Assembly (NCBI RefSeq): GCF_011397635.1
Contig: NC_064772.1
Span: forward strand, 16,445,035 to 16,509,034
From: Epinephelus fuscoguttatus
Lineage: Eukaryota > Chordata > Actinopteri > Perciformes > Serranidae
DNA length: 64,000 bases
Direction of reading: 5' to 3'
Numbering within the stretch: position 1 is the first letter of the stretch; each line of letters begins with the position of its first letter. The position numbers and the translations under genes were made by a program. The notes under the pieces were generated by a model. The model saw nothing but the letters and a program-made list of their open reading frames with translations. It was not told where the DNA came from and did not search any database. Positions 11,225-23,999 of this stretch are shown piece by piece.

Positions 11225-11400
11225 CTTCTAAACTCACTACACCGTTACCGTTCAGCGCGTTACACGTCATAAATAACGGGTATTTGCTGGGTTTTATGTG
11301 GAACATCTGTTGGTACGGACCCCTAGCATAGCCGGAGCAGCAGGTCACGGCTCGGTCCGAACGCATGACGTCATACTCATGTGCGCCGAGAGTTTTGCTG
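11225..11400 (-). promoter_or_regulatory. Promoter / first exon region of the unknown gene
   Basis: A CpG-richer patch includes a perfect palindromic CRE (TGACGTCA) at 11366-11373. Downstream is a donor-like GAAG|gtaagcag at 11225 that could end a noncoding first exon. An ATG at 11364-11366 opens 47 codons in a compatible phase, but it abuts the CRE and so probably lies upstream of transcription start. Confidence 0.5.
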
Positions 11401-12950
11401 CCTTCAGGTGCTCCTCAGAAACTCGTAAATTCACAATAACTCCTGCTTTTTTTGACGTATAGAAAGAAAATTAATAAGGTGGGTTGATCAGGTTTTCGAA
11501 AAGATCATTTAAAATTATTCAGTTATGCAAACTAAATCAAGAGGCACAGTTTCCAGCCTGGTAAATGTGACGACGCTGCTTTGCTTTACTTTGTGTTAAA
11601 TATCTTTGGGCATGGGAACGTTTGTCAGACAAAACCAGGAACATGAAGGCATCACCTGTTCCTCTGGCTCTGAGAATTACACCGTTATCTGTTAAAGACT
11701 GAACAATAACTTCAACTTTATTATTATCCCGAAGTAATTTTGCTCTACAGCAGTCATCAAGACACAAAATTACATACAGGACAATATCATAAATAAATGT
11801 AAAATTCCCCAGCTCAAGTGAAAACTAAGTTAACTGATTAATTAGTTAATTTAAAATGTAAATATTAATTAGTAAACAATTAATTGATAATAGAAATAGT
11901 CAGTTGAAGCCCTACAAGATGTGAATATAGTACATTGTTGGCTAGAAAGTTTTGGGGGATTTTTAGTCCTGTTTTGTGGTTTAAAGTTGTCATTTATTTG
12001 TTAAGAAAATGCTGTTTTACAGTATATTTTGCACAGTGTCTACATCATCATGATTAAATGACAACATATATGAGACAATAAGAGATTAGAGAGACTTTAT
12101 TTTCATCCATTGCAGGTAGTGGAACAAAAATGTGTTTCCCTGGTCCCTGGTGCAAAATAAAATAAACATAAGAGCAAAAACAGAACAAGATACAAGACGA
12201 GGTACACACATATAGTGCAATAACAAACAGTTGAAATGCAATAATAGAAAACATTAAATCAAACAAACAATATAAGACTCATTTAATATCTGAGGAATTA
12301 TTAGTGAGGGAATAAAGTTGGCCATATTCTCCAGTTGTGGGAAAAGAAACAAGTGAACAAATAAACTAACTTAAGCTGTCTGAAAAATTAGGATTTTAGT
12401 TTAAATGTTTTTTGCTAAACTGTTCAGAAATCCACGTATCATGTTAATAAATTAGTTATTCATGCTCTGTGTTGTGGTAGGTTTTGTAAAATTTGGCAGT
12501 AACCTCAGGTTTCTCATATTTGAATTGTCACTAGTATAAATTGTGACTTCATAAGGTATCTGAGGCTTAACCCTCTCAATGAGTTTTCATGTTAAACTTT
12601 GCAAATCTGATCATAGGAAAATAATTAATTTAGATATTTTATTATTACTGCTACTCAACATAGTTGGTGGTAATTGTTTTGGTGCAGCATGGTTGCTCAG
12701 CTCCAATGCAAATCTACCTTGTGGTTTTCTCTGGCACTTGCAATACTTTCATATGCCTTTAAAGAAGGATGTATGTTTTGCAAAGGGGCAATATATATAT
12801 ATATATATATATGTTAAAACAAATTAATGGGAATTTCTATTGCAAAAAAAAGGCCAATAAAAAATAAGGGGTGACAAAAATATTCTTCTCTCTTTTCATG
12901 GGGAAACAAAATGGGTGTGAGAACAGAAATGCAGTGAAAATAGCAAATCC
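11400..12950. other. Intergenic, unknown gene promoter to yae1 3' end
   Basis: AT-rich, with an (AT)n run at 12790-12813. No gene and no clear transposon were identified. Confidence 0.5.
12790..12813. repeat. (AT)n microsatellite
   Basis: A run of alternating AT of about 12 units. Confidence 0.95.
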
Positions 12951-12953
12951 ATT

Positions 12954-12959
12954 TTTATT
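12954..12959 (-). terminator. Candidate yae1 poly(A) signal
   Basis: AATAAA on the minus strand lies about 180 nt after the yae1 stop, in a T-rich context. It would give a short 3' UTR of roughly 200 nt. Confidence 0.5.
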
Positions 12960-13137
12960 TTCAAACACTCTTGAACCATTTTATACAAATCATAACTGCA
13001 AAATTATATTTTACATTATTTACATCAAAAGCACTTCATTTCCCTGTAAGGAATTTACAGTAAAACCTGTTTTAAACCATAGTTCATGTGCCTGTCCAGG
13101 TATTGTCCAGCACCACTGCGATGCTAATTTTCAGTCA

Positions 13138-13558
13138 CTACAAATTCTTCAGCTCCTGTATATGACTCATCAGCTCCTGCGGCAGTCTGAGCTCTGACAC
13201 TAGATCCATGCAGTGCTGCACAAGGTCGTTCATGTTTGAGTTGGAGGAGCAGTCAGTGGAACCAGAGCGGAGCTTTTGTTGCTGGTGAGGAATGTCCACG
13301 TCCATATTTTCTCCTTTCCTGCAGCAGTCTGTTTCTTTACACCCCTCTCCTCCACAGCAGTCTGAACCTGCCTGCTCCACCTGCAGCTCCTCCATGCTCT
13401 CAGACACGCTGCTCACACTGGGAGGAGGATTCTCCAAAGCCCTCCTGATGCCCTCTTTGATTGTGTCCTCATGCTGTGAAACCCGCTGCAGGAGGTCAGT
13501 CAGCGAGGCTGGGAGGGGGCTTCCTGGATGTTGGATCTGGCACCAGCACAATATAGCA
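13138..13558 (-). CDS. yae1: yae1 coding exon 3 and stop
   Basis: The exon carries 421 nt of coding sequence, completing a Ser codon and ending with TAG at 13138-13140. The acceptor is acgtcacag. The encoded Cys cluster (DCCGGEGC, DCCRKG) is lineage-variable in this family; the C-terminal LVSELRLPQELMSHIQEL matches the conserved tail. Confidence 0.9.
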
Positions 13559-15743
13559 CTGTGACGTGAGACACAAAGAGGCAACAGTGTCAGAAACAAT
13601 AGCACAGAGAAGTGACTGGGACAGGAATCAGCTGGACAGAAAAGAGTCTCCAATAATGAGCAGAACAAAAGAGGCTCATGATGTTTCTGTGCAAAAAAAG
13701 AGACTGAAAGAGTTTTTTAAAAGAGTGTTTTTTTTTTAAAGAAGTGAATAAAAATTGAGAGGCAGGGAAAAAGAGATAATGCTCTTTTACAATATATATG
13801 ATTATGAGCAAAATCACAATATGCTGTGATTGATGTTTACTAACTGGACAACCACAACAACAAAATCCTTCAGCATAATTTTTAATATTTAAAAAGTGAC
13901 ACAAACACATCAAACAATATACTGAACTGCTCAGCCCTACTACACAGTTTTCAGTTTCTCTCCTCATCCATTATAAAAGGCTTTACAGAGGGGTGCTAAC
14001 ACCTGCCATGAAACATATATTCAATGCAAGTACATCAACCATCATTTCTGTCCCTATTGTTAGAAGCAGGAATCAAACATTTTTTTTGAATCAGCAGACA
14101 TGAAACCATATTAATATTATATTGTGAGATGTTTGGGATTTTACTTATTGAAATATTGTGACATTGCCTAAATAAAATTTCCTGAACTCACTACACCTTT
14201 CTAGCTGAATGGGGCTGTGTTTCAAACCTCAGTGTTTTTATACATGGCACTAAGTGAAAAGTACAGAAGTGTAATGCAGTCATGTTTCTCTGAATGAACA
14301 AGATTACTATCTCGAGTTCAGGTAAACAAGATCAGATTTTTTTCTTGTTAAAACTTTTCTCAGATTTCTGAGATAATAATCTCGTTAATTCAGAAAAACA
14401 GAACCAACAGATTTTTTTCCTCAAGTGAATGCATTATGGAAAGTGTCCAAAGCACAGAGGATTAAACGCTGTCCACCACCATTTATTGAGATTAAATGTT
14501 TGTTCAAATTCATCCTCTTTTTTTAACTTATTCATTATTCATTAGATTTGTTTTAATCTGACATTTAACTTCAAAGATGTTAAGCTCATTTCCTAAAGTG
14601 GAAAAAGGTGTTTGTAGAAAAACATGTCTGTAATCTTTAAAGTAGTACACTGAAGAAAGTTTAATTGTGGCGTAAACAGAAACTTAGGTATTATAACACT
14701 AGTATCAAAAACTATCAAGTTATACCTGGCACACATAATGAGAAAATATTTTATTATCAGTGATTTACGATCTTATTTAAAACCTTGGTGATCTTATCAC
14801 TTAGCCCTAGTTTCATTGGAATCAAAAGCACATGGCCATACAGAAAATACTGTCAGTGAGACTTGACTTTTCACCCAAAATTAAGATCAACAATAATCAC
14901 TCCGTGGCAACAACATATATCACTTTACTGTTCAAAAATGGTTAATATAATACAGTCTATCTGCTCAGATGGAGGTTACTTAAACCAGTGGTTCCCAACA
15001 TGTTTGGCTCATGACCACTTTGAAATGAAGCAGTGTGTCTCTGTGACCTCTTTTTAAAGACCATGGGGGAGCTTCACCAAACAATGACTGACTCATGTTA
15101 AGGACGGTTTATAAGGGACAATCAAATGCAGATATCTTACTAACTTAACATGATTTTGTGTAATATATGTCATGTCTTACACCTTTAATCAAATTGGCAC
15201 TTCATGGTTTTACCCACTGTCCTGAATCCAACAGTAGTATAAGGATATATCATATGTGGGATACATGATGTAATGGTTTACCTTACAATCCCTTTGAGTC
15301 GGCCCACAGCTACAGTCTGAGCCGCTCCTTCCCTGAACCCCAGGTTAAACCCGGCCTGCAGCGAGGCCTCCTCCCCGGCATCAACTCCGTCCACATACCC
15401 GTCCTGTCCGTAACATCAGTGAGGAGAGAAGACTCACATTATCATGCTGAACGCAGCTTTATAGCTCTGTTACACACAACGAGTTACTGGAATACAAACA
15501 TGAGGCAGCAGACTGAAAGTTACTACGACAATATAAACACACAGATAAATATTCGTAATAAAAGAGAGCGAATACATCACATTCAAAGGTTAGTTATGGA
15601 GGTACGTTATGCTAATGCTACATTAGCTTTACCCTGATTCGCTTCTTCATGTTGGAGGTCCACTCTCTACTTTGCAGACTGAGTTCGTCCCCATCCTCGT
15701 CAAACACATCTACGCTACCCGACACAGCTTTGACCCAAGACAT
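13138..15743 (-). CDS. yae1: YAE1 domain-containing protein, maturation factor of ABCE1
   Basis: Yae1 pairs with Lto1 (ORAOV1) as an adaptor that brings the ribosome-recycling ATPase ABCE1 to the cytosolic Fe-S targeting complex; this is family knowledge. The join is complement(13138..13558, 15282..15403, 15633..15743), 654 nt and 217 residues. Exon 1 encodes MSWVKAVSG, the acidic VFDEDGDE and REWTSNMKKRIR. Exon 2 encodes the deca-GX3 motif, with Gly at 39, 43, 47, 55, 59, 63, 71 and 75. Exon 3 encodes SAILCWCQIQHPG, a variable Ser/Glu/Cys-rich middle and a C-terminal helix ending HIQELKNL. From recall, human YAE1 is about 226 residues with the same start, motif and tail. It lies downstream of pou6f2 on the same strand, as in human. 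Confidence 0.93.
13559..15281 (-). other. yae1 intron 2
   Basis: About 1.7 kb and AT-rich. It contains a relic of a common interspersed repeat near 14.98-15.06 kb (ccagtggttcccaac). No exon is seen. Confidence 0.6.
15282..15403 (-). CDS. yae1: yae1 coding exon 2 (deca-GX3 motif)
   Basis: The exon is 122 bp, phase 0 to phase 2, encoding DGYVDGVDAG through GRLKGIV. The acceptor is ttacggacag and the donor GTAAG|gtaaac. It carries the Gly-every-fourth-residue repeat that defines the Yae1/Lto1 family. The whole signature sits in this one small exon. Confidence 0.93.
15633..15743 (-). CDS. yae1: yae1 coding exon 1
   Basis: The exon is 111 bp, 37 codons, from ATG at 15741-15743 (sequence gtcttgggtc follows) to KKRIR, with donor AGG|gtaaag. 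The start is chosen because MSWV is the conserved Yae1 N-terminus and no in-frame upstream ATG precedes it closely. Confidence 0.92.
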
Positions 15744-15885
15744 GGTGAGTTTAAAATTAATCCTATGTCTAAAAACACTGTTGATATCTGAACAACACTG
15801 ACATGCAGCAGTCAACTTTGTTGCCTCAGCAGCAACTTCTAGCTAAACTACGTCATCATCCCGCGCCCGAAACAGGAAATCCACC
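15744..15885 (-). promoter_or_regulatory. yae1 proximal promoter / 5' UTR
   Basis: Immediately upstream of the yae1 ATG lies a short GC-rich patch with a CRE-like TACGTCAT at 15849-15856, GCGCCCG, and an ETS-like CAGGAAAT at 15873-15880. This looks like a TATA-less housekeeping promoter. The boundaries are inferred. Confidence 0.45.
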
Positions 15886-16380
15886 ATAAAACAGAATTCT
15901 TCGATGGTACATGATAAAAAACGTTACAGCTAATTAATTTTCTTAAACTTGAGTAGAAACTTCACCTTAATAGTTCTTTTAATTTTAATTTTTAATTTAG
16001 TATTATTTATTTATTTCCATTATAGGCTATGTTTGTGTTTCTTGATTTTGCATCGTCTTTGTATCCTCTCCTATTTTTTTTTTAAAGTAGTTTATTTTCA
16101 TTTCCAATTAAATAAAGAACACAAAATCACAAAATACACAAAATATCCTTTCCATATAAACTCAACTGGAAAAATTCTCTTATGTTTATTGTTAGACACC
16201 AAGGTAAATCACCTGAATATGAAAATCTGTTTGCCAACAAATCTGAGTTTTTTTGTTTGTTTGTTTGTTTTTTGCTCATGAATTTGAATGATAGCCAACA
16301 ACACAAAGCCAATTCAACTGATCTGACTTTAATTGTGGATAAATAGCTCATGCATTGCTGCAGATAGGAGGGTTTTCATG

Positions 16381-16382
16381 TT

Positions 16383-16418
<36 letters not shown>

Positions 16419-16420
16419 TT
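16381..16420. repeat. (TTTC)n microsatellite
   Basis: About ten tandem TTTC units. Confidence 0.97.
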
Positions 16421-16940
16421 TAAAAATGCATTTTATCAGCATTATCAAAATCCCTGAGAAATGTCAGTTAAAGACACATAAATAAAAAATAAATTAATTG
16501 CCTATTCCAAAAGTTGCTATTTTGCAAGTGTCCACTGATTGACACAATTTAAATATGTAAATTATATGTTTGTTTGTTTGTTTAATTTAATTTTAATGTG
16601 TTTTATGTTTACGCTTTTTTTTTTTTTAGTTTTTTTTCCTGTTTTTTCACTGGAATTATTGAAGCTTGCAAAAATAAAAGTTTTGCATTTAGGGTGCACC
16701 CTTCTTCTGTGGTGTTTATGGCCACACTGTGAAGTCGTGGTGCACACTGACATCTAGCGTCGTTACACATCAGATAATTAAAATCATGATAAATCCTGCA
16801 GGGGGCGCTACTGCCTCACTGTAAAATTGAGTGTGGCTATACAGACAGCCGAGAGGACTTGTAAACATCAAACATCCTCAGCCATCAGCTGTATATACAG
16901 AGGATGGGAGAACAATTTAACCACCTGAACATTTACAGCT

Positions 16941-16941
16941 T

Positions 16942-16983
<42 letters not shown>
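16941..16983. repeat. (ATC)n microsatellite
   Basis: About 14 ATC units; read as protein it gives a spurious polyserine. Confidence 0.97.
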
Positions 16984-17301
16984 TTCCTGTTTATCTAATT
17001 CTTTTCTGCACTTACTCAACACCCTGATTTTGTCTCCTAACATCTTTTATTTTTCTCTTAGAGTTCATATTTATCATCCCAACAACACTGTCACTGTTTG
17101 ACATTGTTTGTGTTGTCTTTAATCAAATAAAGGCACAAACAATTAATACAGTAAAACACACAGAAGACATTATTTTCATTTTAACTGTGCATACACTGTA
17201 AATGTTTATTTTAATTGTGTTCCCCATCAAAAAAAAAAGTCAAAACAGGTGTCAGGTAAAAGATGGAAAATGTGTCATTGTTGTTTAACAATAATGTAAC
17301 T

Positions 17302-17325
17302 GTTTATTTATTTATTTATTTATTA
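17302..17325. repeat. (TTTA)n microsatellite
   Basis: About six TTTA units. Confidence 0.9.
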
Positions 17326-18455
17326 GGCTATCAGATAAATTGTAAGATTTAACTTGGGCTCCAAAAAATGCCTGAAATTAAATATCTAAAACAAAACAAT
17401 GCATCATCTCAAAGCTTTTACAGTGCTGTTTTATTTGTTTCTCATTTCATTATTGACAGTTTGCATCTCAAAACAGCAGCATTAAGACAGTTAAAATCAA
17501 ATCACAAATTACTTAATTTAAATGTGTCTATGAAATAAAACAAAATAAAAAGGACACAGTTTTGTATTTATATTATGAAGACATATCTGTGGTTTTAAAC
17601 AATGAATCAAAATTGATAAGTTCCACATGAGGAAAATGATGCACAGAAGGTCATATTTTATATACATACAACTGATAAGCAAAACATGCAATTTAACAAA
17701 ATTGACAAACAAATGCAAGTTTGATGTTTTGGTCAGAAACATGTTGTCGAGGTGTCACATGTCGAGAAATCATGTCTGCTGTTGTTGTTGTTTTCTTCTT
17801 CCATGAAACACTTAGTGCAGCCTGAACGCTCCGGCTGTTCAAATCACTGTCCACTGCATCTTTACAGCTTCCTGTTTAAGTTTTCAAACAAGAAAATGTC
17901 ATCTGTCATGACAAACACATTATTCACTCATCAATAATGCATCTCACCTTCCTCTTTTCTCTCCTCACTGTTGAGTAGAGAGTTGTTTTATTTTCAGATT
18001 TTCTTAATGCTTTATGGAAAACACAGGAGAGAGTGTGGACACGTGCCTCTCAGCTTTGGTGGAAGACATTTGCAGCCGCCGGACAACAATGGCCTTGAGA
18101 ATACTCGGAGGCCACGGTGGAGTTGTCTCCTGCTCTGGAAATGGAGGCCTCATTCGCGGCAGCCACACCTTCAGTCCCCCCCGCTCAAAGAGTCGAAACA
18201 ACAAACCGGGGCAATCACCTGACACATTTCCATCCAATTTCCACTGCAGAATGTGTTCATTTTCAGGCTAATGGCATGTCATTTTGCTGGAGCCTTTGGT
18301 CAAGAATTAATCCTGGAATCAAAACAGATTTTCCGGGGAGCAATCTTCCATCAAGTATTGATTTTTTTACACTCACGGAGCCTGTACTCCCTAATTTAAC
18401 CTGACAGCCAGCAGCACAATGGACTGGGAGCACCTTGGCATCTCACAGAGGGAGC

Positions 18456-18484
18456 TCTCCTCCTCCTCCTCCTCCTCCTCCTCT
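18456..18484. repeat. (CTC)n microsatellite
   Basis: About nine CTC units. Confidence 0.95.
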
Positions 18485-19379
18485 CCATGAAGTGAAAGAG
18501 AGATTGAGAAGGAGAGAAAAAAGGGACTCCCTGATGTATAAAACAAAGAGCATTGCTTACAGAAAACACAGAGATAAAGCTTCCGTCTCACTGTTTTACC
18601 TCTAATTATGTTTTCTAGTATAGTGCAACTTGGGCAGGTAAGGCTGAGAGGGAAAAGGGGAGAGTGTTCTGGGGCCATCAGCTATCATTATGTGCCTGTT
18701 GACATCTCCCTGTCTTTGAGTGATTCTCATCTGTGATTTCCCCTGGCCATTTTCTGCAGATGCACGAAGAGGGGTTTCATCATGGCCCCCATAAAAAGGG
18801 CCCAAAGTGTCCGCACAGACCCCCACTAATAAGAAAGCAAAGATGTGTCCGACCATGTCACTCCTCTCCCATCCATATCTGCTCTCTCGATGCCTTCAGA
18901 TATGCAATCATTCTCTTTCCTGGCCCCCCTCCTCTGTCTCTTTTCTCTGTGTGCTGTAAGTATGCTATACCATAGGTATAGAGGTCAGCAGGATGAGAGG
19001 ATGATGGAGGGCAGGCCCAGTTATTTTCCTCGAGCTCTTAAAGCTGCGATGACCCATGAGCAGGAGAGTTGCACTTTGCCAAAGGGTTTTCCATGCACTG
19101 CTTACAAACTACCTGACAGGAGGGGAAACAATTTCACTTTTCATCTGCTGCTTTTAACTCATAATCGTCCATTTCAGGCAGAATGGTGGTGTAAAGTTTC
19201 TATTTGGTCATGTAGCACATTATTACACATCAGCAGGGCCGTAACCAAGGAGAGCTTCAGAGAGGGCGGACCTCTGAGGACAGACACATAAACCCTGCAA
19301 CCACCATCACCCGCCCCCTGCATCAGTCCTGGTTGTTCTGCATCTTTTTCTGAGATGTTTTTTGTAGGTTAACCGCAAG

Positions 19380-20640
19380 CAGTAACCTTGGGGGCTGAAA
19401 AATGAAGCCAATGCAGCAAGTGCCAAAACTGCAGTTCCTCTAATGGCCGCTTAAGGCTGGCTCCAAAACAAAGTCAGTCTTCATAGACCCCCATTTTAAA
19501 ATGCCCAGCTTTACAGCAGGAATAAACATGTTTAGAGCCTGGTACAAAAATAAAAAAATATCTTGAACCAATTGTCCCCTTCATGACAACTGTATGGGCA
19601 TGAATGTTTGTATAACTCTACTTAAATTATACATAATTAAGGGCACAAACACTTTGAATGGCAGGTGGATGCCGTCTGTTGACAAGTTGCTACCACAGCA
19701 ACAAAGTTGGTTTGGTGATGTAATCATGGTGTAACCCCAGTCAGTTCATTTTTAATGGTAATGTTTTGGTCATTTAAAAAAGTCGTGTGCACTTGGTTAC
19801 ACAAAAAGACCCTTTAATGCTGCGTTCACACCACAGAGTGACACAGAAACAGGCTACAGGTCATTTTCAGTGGAAAACGGTGACATAATGGTACAAACTA
19901 ACATCCTACACTTGTCGCTGCGAATGGGCGTAATGCGCTATTAATCAAAGTTTAGCTGTTCTCGACTTTTTTTCAGCACTCCAGTGATGCAGTGAAGCTC
20001 CAACCGATCACATGTTCTTGTTTCTAGCTGTGCTAACGTGTTATTTAGCTTGCTTAGCTAATGCTATGCTAGCTTTCTGTGTATTGCGGCATACACAGTT
20101 ATGCACTGGGGTGGTGAATTGTGACGTTAAAATGGAGCTCAGACATTTAACAAAAGAATAAATGTTTTTTGACCAAATAGAAACTTAAAGAGGACATTTA
20201 GCAGAGGTGGTCTGTGGCAAGGAGCAGACACAAGCTAGCCTGGTTTGAAGTACGTTAACAAGCGTTTGAGCAACACTTAAATGGCAACTTGGTGATAATG
20301 TAGCTGGTAACGCTGTTGCGTTGTCACTCATAGTGTGAATACAGTTTTTCTGGTGAGTACATTTTGTTTTAATACATGTAATTTGCTGGCAAAAATTTGT
20401 GTTAGTATTACAATTATGACAGTTAACGATAGGCTACTGTAAAAGCACCATGCTACCTAAGCTAGCAGCTAGCTAGGGTTAGCTCCACCCTCTCATTCAA
20501 AAATGGTCACTTCTGGCTCAAAAAAATTGAAGTTGGTAACGGCGATCATGCCAAACTCAAGGCTTCAAAACAGGAGTCCACAGCTAATGGCTGACATAAC
20601 GGTAGCTACGTTCATTATTCAATGGTTTACCACAGCCCCA
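19380..20640. mobile_element. Interspersed nonautonomous DNA repeat, probably composite
   Basis: The left part (gggggctgaaaaatgaagcc, ttcctctaatggccgctta, taaacatgtttagagcctgg) and the right part (ttcaaaaatggtcacttctgg, tgacataacggtagctacg) match, from recall, the two ends of one widespread teleost repeat. About 700 bp of other sequence lies between. No coding capacity was found. Confidence 0.5.
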
Positions 20641-23376
20641 AAACTCTGTTGCTGGTTGCAAATGAGAGAATGGCTTCTCGCCACAACACATAAAATAATA
20701 TAAAACAGTGACTCCCAACCATTGTTACTTAATGCCTGAAAATGTCTTCTTGGCTGTTCTACACAGGCAGAGAAAATACAGGAGCTGTGACGTTGAGAGA
20801 AAACGGCGTAAAAGACAGAAAAGCTGCAATGCCTTCATTTTAGGCCTATTTAAGCCAACATAACACAGGAAACATACCGAGCAGCAGCGAAGTGCAGCCT
20901 GCAGCAAGCTGCCATGCAATGTCTGTAGAAAGCCGCTGCCATTTGATTCTGCAGTGGAGTGCGGCCAAACTAAAAGTTACTTATCAAGTAACTTTCAGCA
21001 ACAAATTACAGCCAGAGAACACCTGCAGTAAATCGCTAAACAGTCCTGTGTGACTCCTGTGACATGTTGACTTGTTACAATAAATTTCTTCCCTGCTTTA
21101 TGCGTTTTTGGCAGAAGACATAAAAATGAAGACACTGCCTTCGGACAATCTGTACCTATGAACAAAATGTGTTTTTATTTACCCATCGAACATGTTCAAA
21201 TTGCTTAACAAATTAATAGTTAATTGAATTACTACAACCCTAGTGATGCACAATGCTCTTTAGGGTCCAGTTGGTAATCCAACCACTAACAGTCTGGTGG
21301 GAAAATACTGAATTCATTCATCAATTTGTGCTGAAAGAAGTCACATTTAAATATAGTGAGTCTGGAATCAGCCCATAATATACCCTACAATGTAGGGTAT
21401 ATTATGGGCTGATTCCTGTCACCTTCTATAATGTAGGGCCTACATTACAGAAGGTGACATCCTGCAGGTTGATACAACCCTCAGATTCACAGAAAAATCT
21501 TGAGGACATGACCTCAGTGTTCTCACTATATACGCCTACTACAGGGGCCCAAACGGTTGGGGGCCCCTGAGCAAGAGCCTCTGTTTGAAGTGACTGGGAC
21601 TTGTTAAAAGAGGGGATGGTTTTCGTTCATTCTTTTCTTTTTAATTACAATCCTTAAATGGTGAGTATCTGCTGATACAAAGTCCGGTATTTATTTTTAC
21701 TGAATTTTGTCATTTATTCCCTAACACAATAGCACAGTGTGTACTTAAGCCACAGTAAAGTTCCTTAAAGAATAAGTACCAATAATGCATGTCATCAACT
21801 GAAACAATAAGTCTGTTAAGGTGTGTCCTACATTATTATGTGTCTTGGGACTTGTGTCAAAATTAACATACCATATGTGTTAAATCAGAAAAAAAGGGGT
21901 CAACTGGGGCCAACAGCAGGTTTATTTGTTTTGTTTTGTTGTTTTTTTAACACGGACCCCCACTAGCAGGTTAATCCATCCATTAGTGCGGCTTTTAAAG
22001 CAGCATTAAAATTTACAGATGAAAAATTAATAATTAACTGAATCAATTAAATATGAAAACAAACATAAAGTCCTGACTACGCCCTGCATATTCAGGGATT
22101 GTATAAAATGATTGGGGTGGTGTTTCACTTTTAATAAAAAAGCAACCACATCCCTAGCTTTATTAGTGTTTATATATTGTAAAAAATGTTTTCTTTGGTC
22201 CTCGCCTCCTTTGTCTGACCTCCTGCTCTCCCAATAATAACTTTCATACAGTCCCTAAATAGAAAACCCAAAGGCTCAAAACACCCACTCTCGTATATAC
22301 AGTAAACTGCTGCAGTGAAAGATTAGTTAAAAAGAGTTATTGGTTAAGTCAGGATTTATCTTATAAGGTTAATTTATAATAAAAAGTTTCTTTTTTTCCA
22401 AACCTAATGAATATCAGGTGAAAACCAGATGAATACACTTTAAAATGAACCTGAGGACATAATGTAATGAGTCGGATAAAGACATATGAAAATAATGGAC
22501 TTCATGTTCAAGGTCAACACAAAGAGAGTCATAATTTTCATAGCAGCATAGCTATTGATTTAACACACACTCTGCTGTGGACTCTAACCATTAAATAAAT
22601 AATGAAACTATTGAAACTATTTACTGACAAAGATTTGAATGTTATGATTGTGTCCATCCCGTCCTTGTGCTCCTGTCTGTATGTTCACTGTGTGTTAATA
22701 AGAAACACTTTCAGTATGTGTAGGACAAGGATGTGAACTCTTAAATGAAGTGTTTCAGTCGTTGCTTTTATCTTCAAAAATATAGAGAATAAAGGAGCTG
22801 TGGAAGAGGTGTTTATATGCTTTACACAAGTAAGATTTGCAATAGCACAGTAAAAATACTCAATTTACATAATAATCACATAATATAACTCAGTTCACAA
22901 AATAATCCTGCATCTTATTTAAGTTAAAGTATCATCAACAAAATATACTTACCGCAGAACAACTGACCAAATGAGACAAACATTAACTAGAGAATTAGAT
23001 TATAACTGCTGATGCAGAAATGTGCATTTCACTGTTGTAGCTGGTTGAGATCGAAATAGGTTAACACTTTATGTAATTTCCCAGAAAGGATCTCATAAAC
23101 TATATGTGGACACAATGTTTTATTTGTTGTAATTAACTGATTAGTTATGTAATAATAATAAAATTTATAAAAAAAAAAATACCATTATGATTTCAGTTGT
23201 TTCTATAAGGAATTTTCTCTTTAAACCAATACCTCTTAAATTTCATTCAACACAATTAACTGTCTCAGGACATTTCCTATAATTCCTTGTATTTGTTCTC
23301 AATTACATAAATATTTCTAGAAAATTCCTAGAAATCTGTAAAATGAAAATTTACCTCTACTAAGCTGTTGGTTAGT
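20641..23376. other. Intergenic, with twin hairpins at 21.4 kb
   Basis: AT-rich. Apart from the inverted repeats at 21364-21459, no gene or recognisable element is seen. Confidence 0.45.
21364..21459. repeat. Two adjacent near-perfect hairpins
   Basis: Hairpin 1: arms 21364-21389 and 21391-21416 are perfect 26-bp complements with one central base. Hairpin 2: arms 21417-21437 and 21439-21459, 21 bp with a single mismatch and one central base. They abut with no spacer. Such short-loop palindromes are cruciform-prone. Confidence 0.95.
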
Positions 23377-23479
23377 CAGTGGTGGAAAAAGTAGGCAACA
23401 ATCTCTTTTTCTGAAGTAAAAGTCGCAATACAGTGTAGAAATACTCTGTTACCAGTAAAAGTCCTGTGTACAATTATTT

Positions 23480-23814
23480 ACTTAAAGGTACACTACGCAG
23501 GATTGTCAGTTACTGTAAACCCACTTGCCAACAAAAGGTAAAGTAAAAACAAACCCACATTTACTCTCATTTGACATTTGGACTCACTATATCTGCATAT
23601 TGTGCTGTGTCTGTGTCCTGACCTCAACGCTGTGTGGGTACATGCTCATAAACATCCTGTGCAAAGAAAATAAGAAGTAAACAAGAAAAGTCTCTGCAGA
23701 AAAATGCACAGACACACACCTCTAGTGAGTCATAAGTGATGACTGTGGGAGATTACTTCTGTATGAGTCTGTACAATGTTTTTTAGGAAAATCCTACATA
23801 GTATCCCTTTAAGT
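23480..23814. mobile_element. MITE nested in the hAT-like element
   Basis: The termini ACTTAAAGGTACACTACGCA and the reverse complement of the right end (ACTTAAAGGGATACTATGTA) are near-identical inverted repeats, both followed by GGATT. The element is about 335 bp and noncoding. Confidence 0.75.
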
Positions 23815-23999
23815 ACAAAAGTATTAGAACCAACATATACTTTTGGAGATTATGCAGAATGGGCTCTTTCAGAATAATATATAGCCTATTATATTATTTG
23901 ATTATAATTAGTGATGCAGCCATGTCCATGGACAACTTTACTGTTGCATATACTAGCAGTATACTCCAATAATAACATAATTAATTCAATGACTATTTT

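Larger units (their letters stand above)
15886..19370. other. Intergenic; simple repeats and a candidate noncoding element
   Basis: Contains (TTTG)n, (TTTC)n, (ATC)n, (TTTA)n and (CTC)n runs. The GC-richer stretch at 18.0-18.4 kb is repeat-free with long open frames on both strands but no splice or family support. It may be conserved noncoding DNA. No gene is called. Confidence 0.4.

Noticed and set aside
11106..11366. 86-codon frame starting next to the CRE (MRSDRAVTCC)
   Set aside because: The first 47 codons could join the unknown gene in phase, but the ATG abuts the CRE and likely precedes transcription start. Kept only as a possible noncoding first exon.
16904..17101. Polyserine frame
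   Set aside because: It is the (ATC)n microsatellite translated.
18004..18404. Overlapping frames on both strands at 18.0-18.4 kb
   Set aside because: Open frames here come from GC-richer unique DNA; no splice sites, start context or similarity. Treated as possible noncoding conserved DNA.
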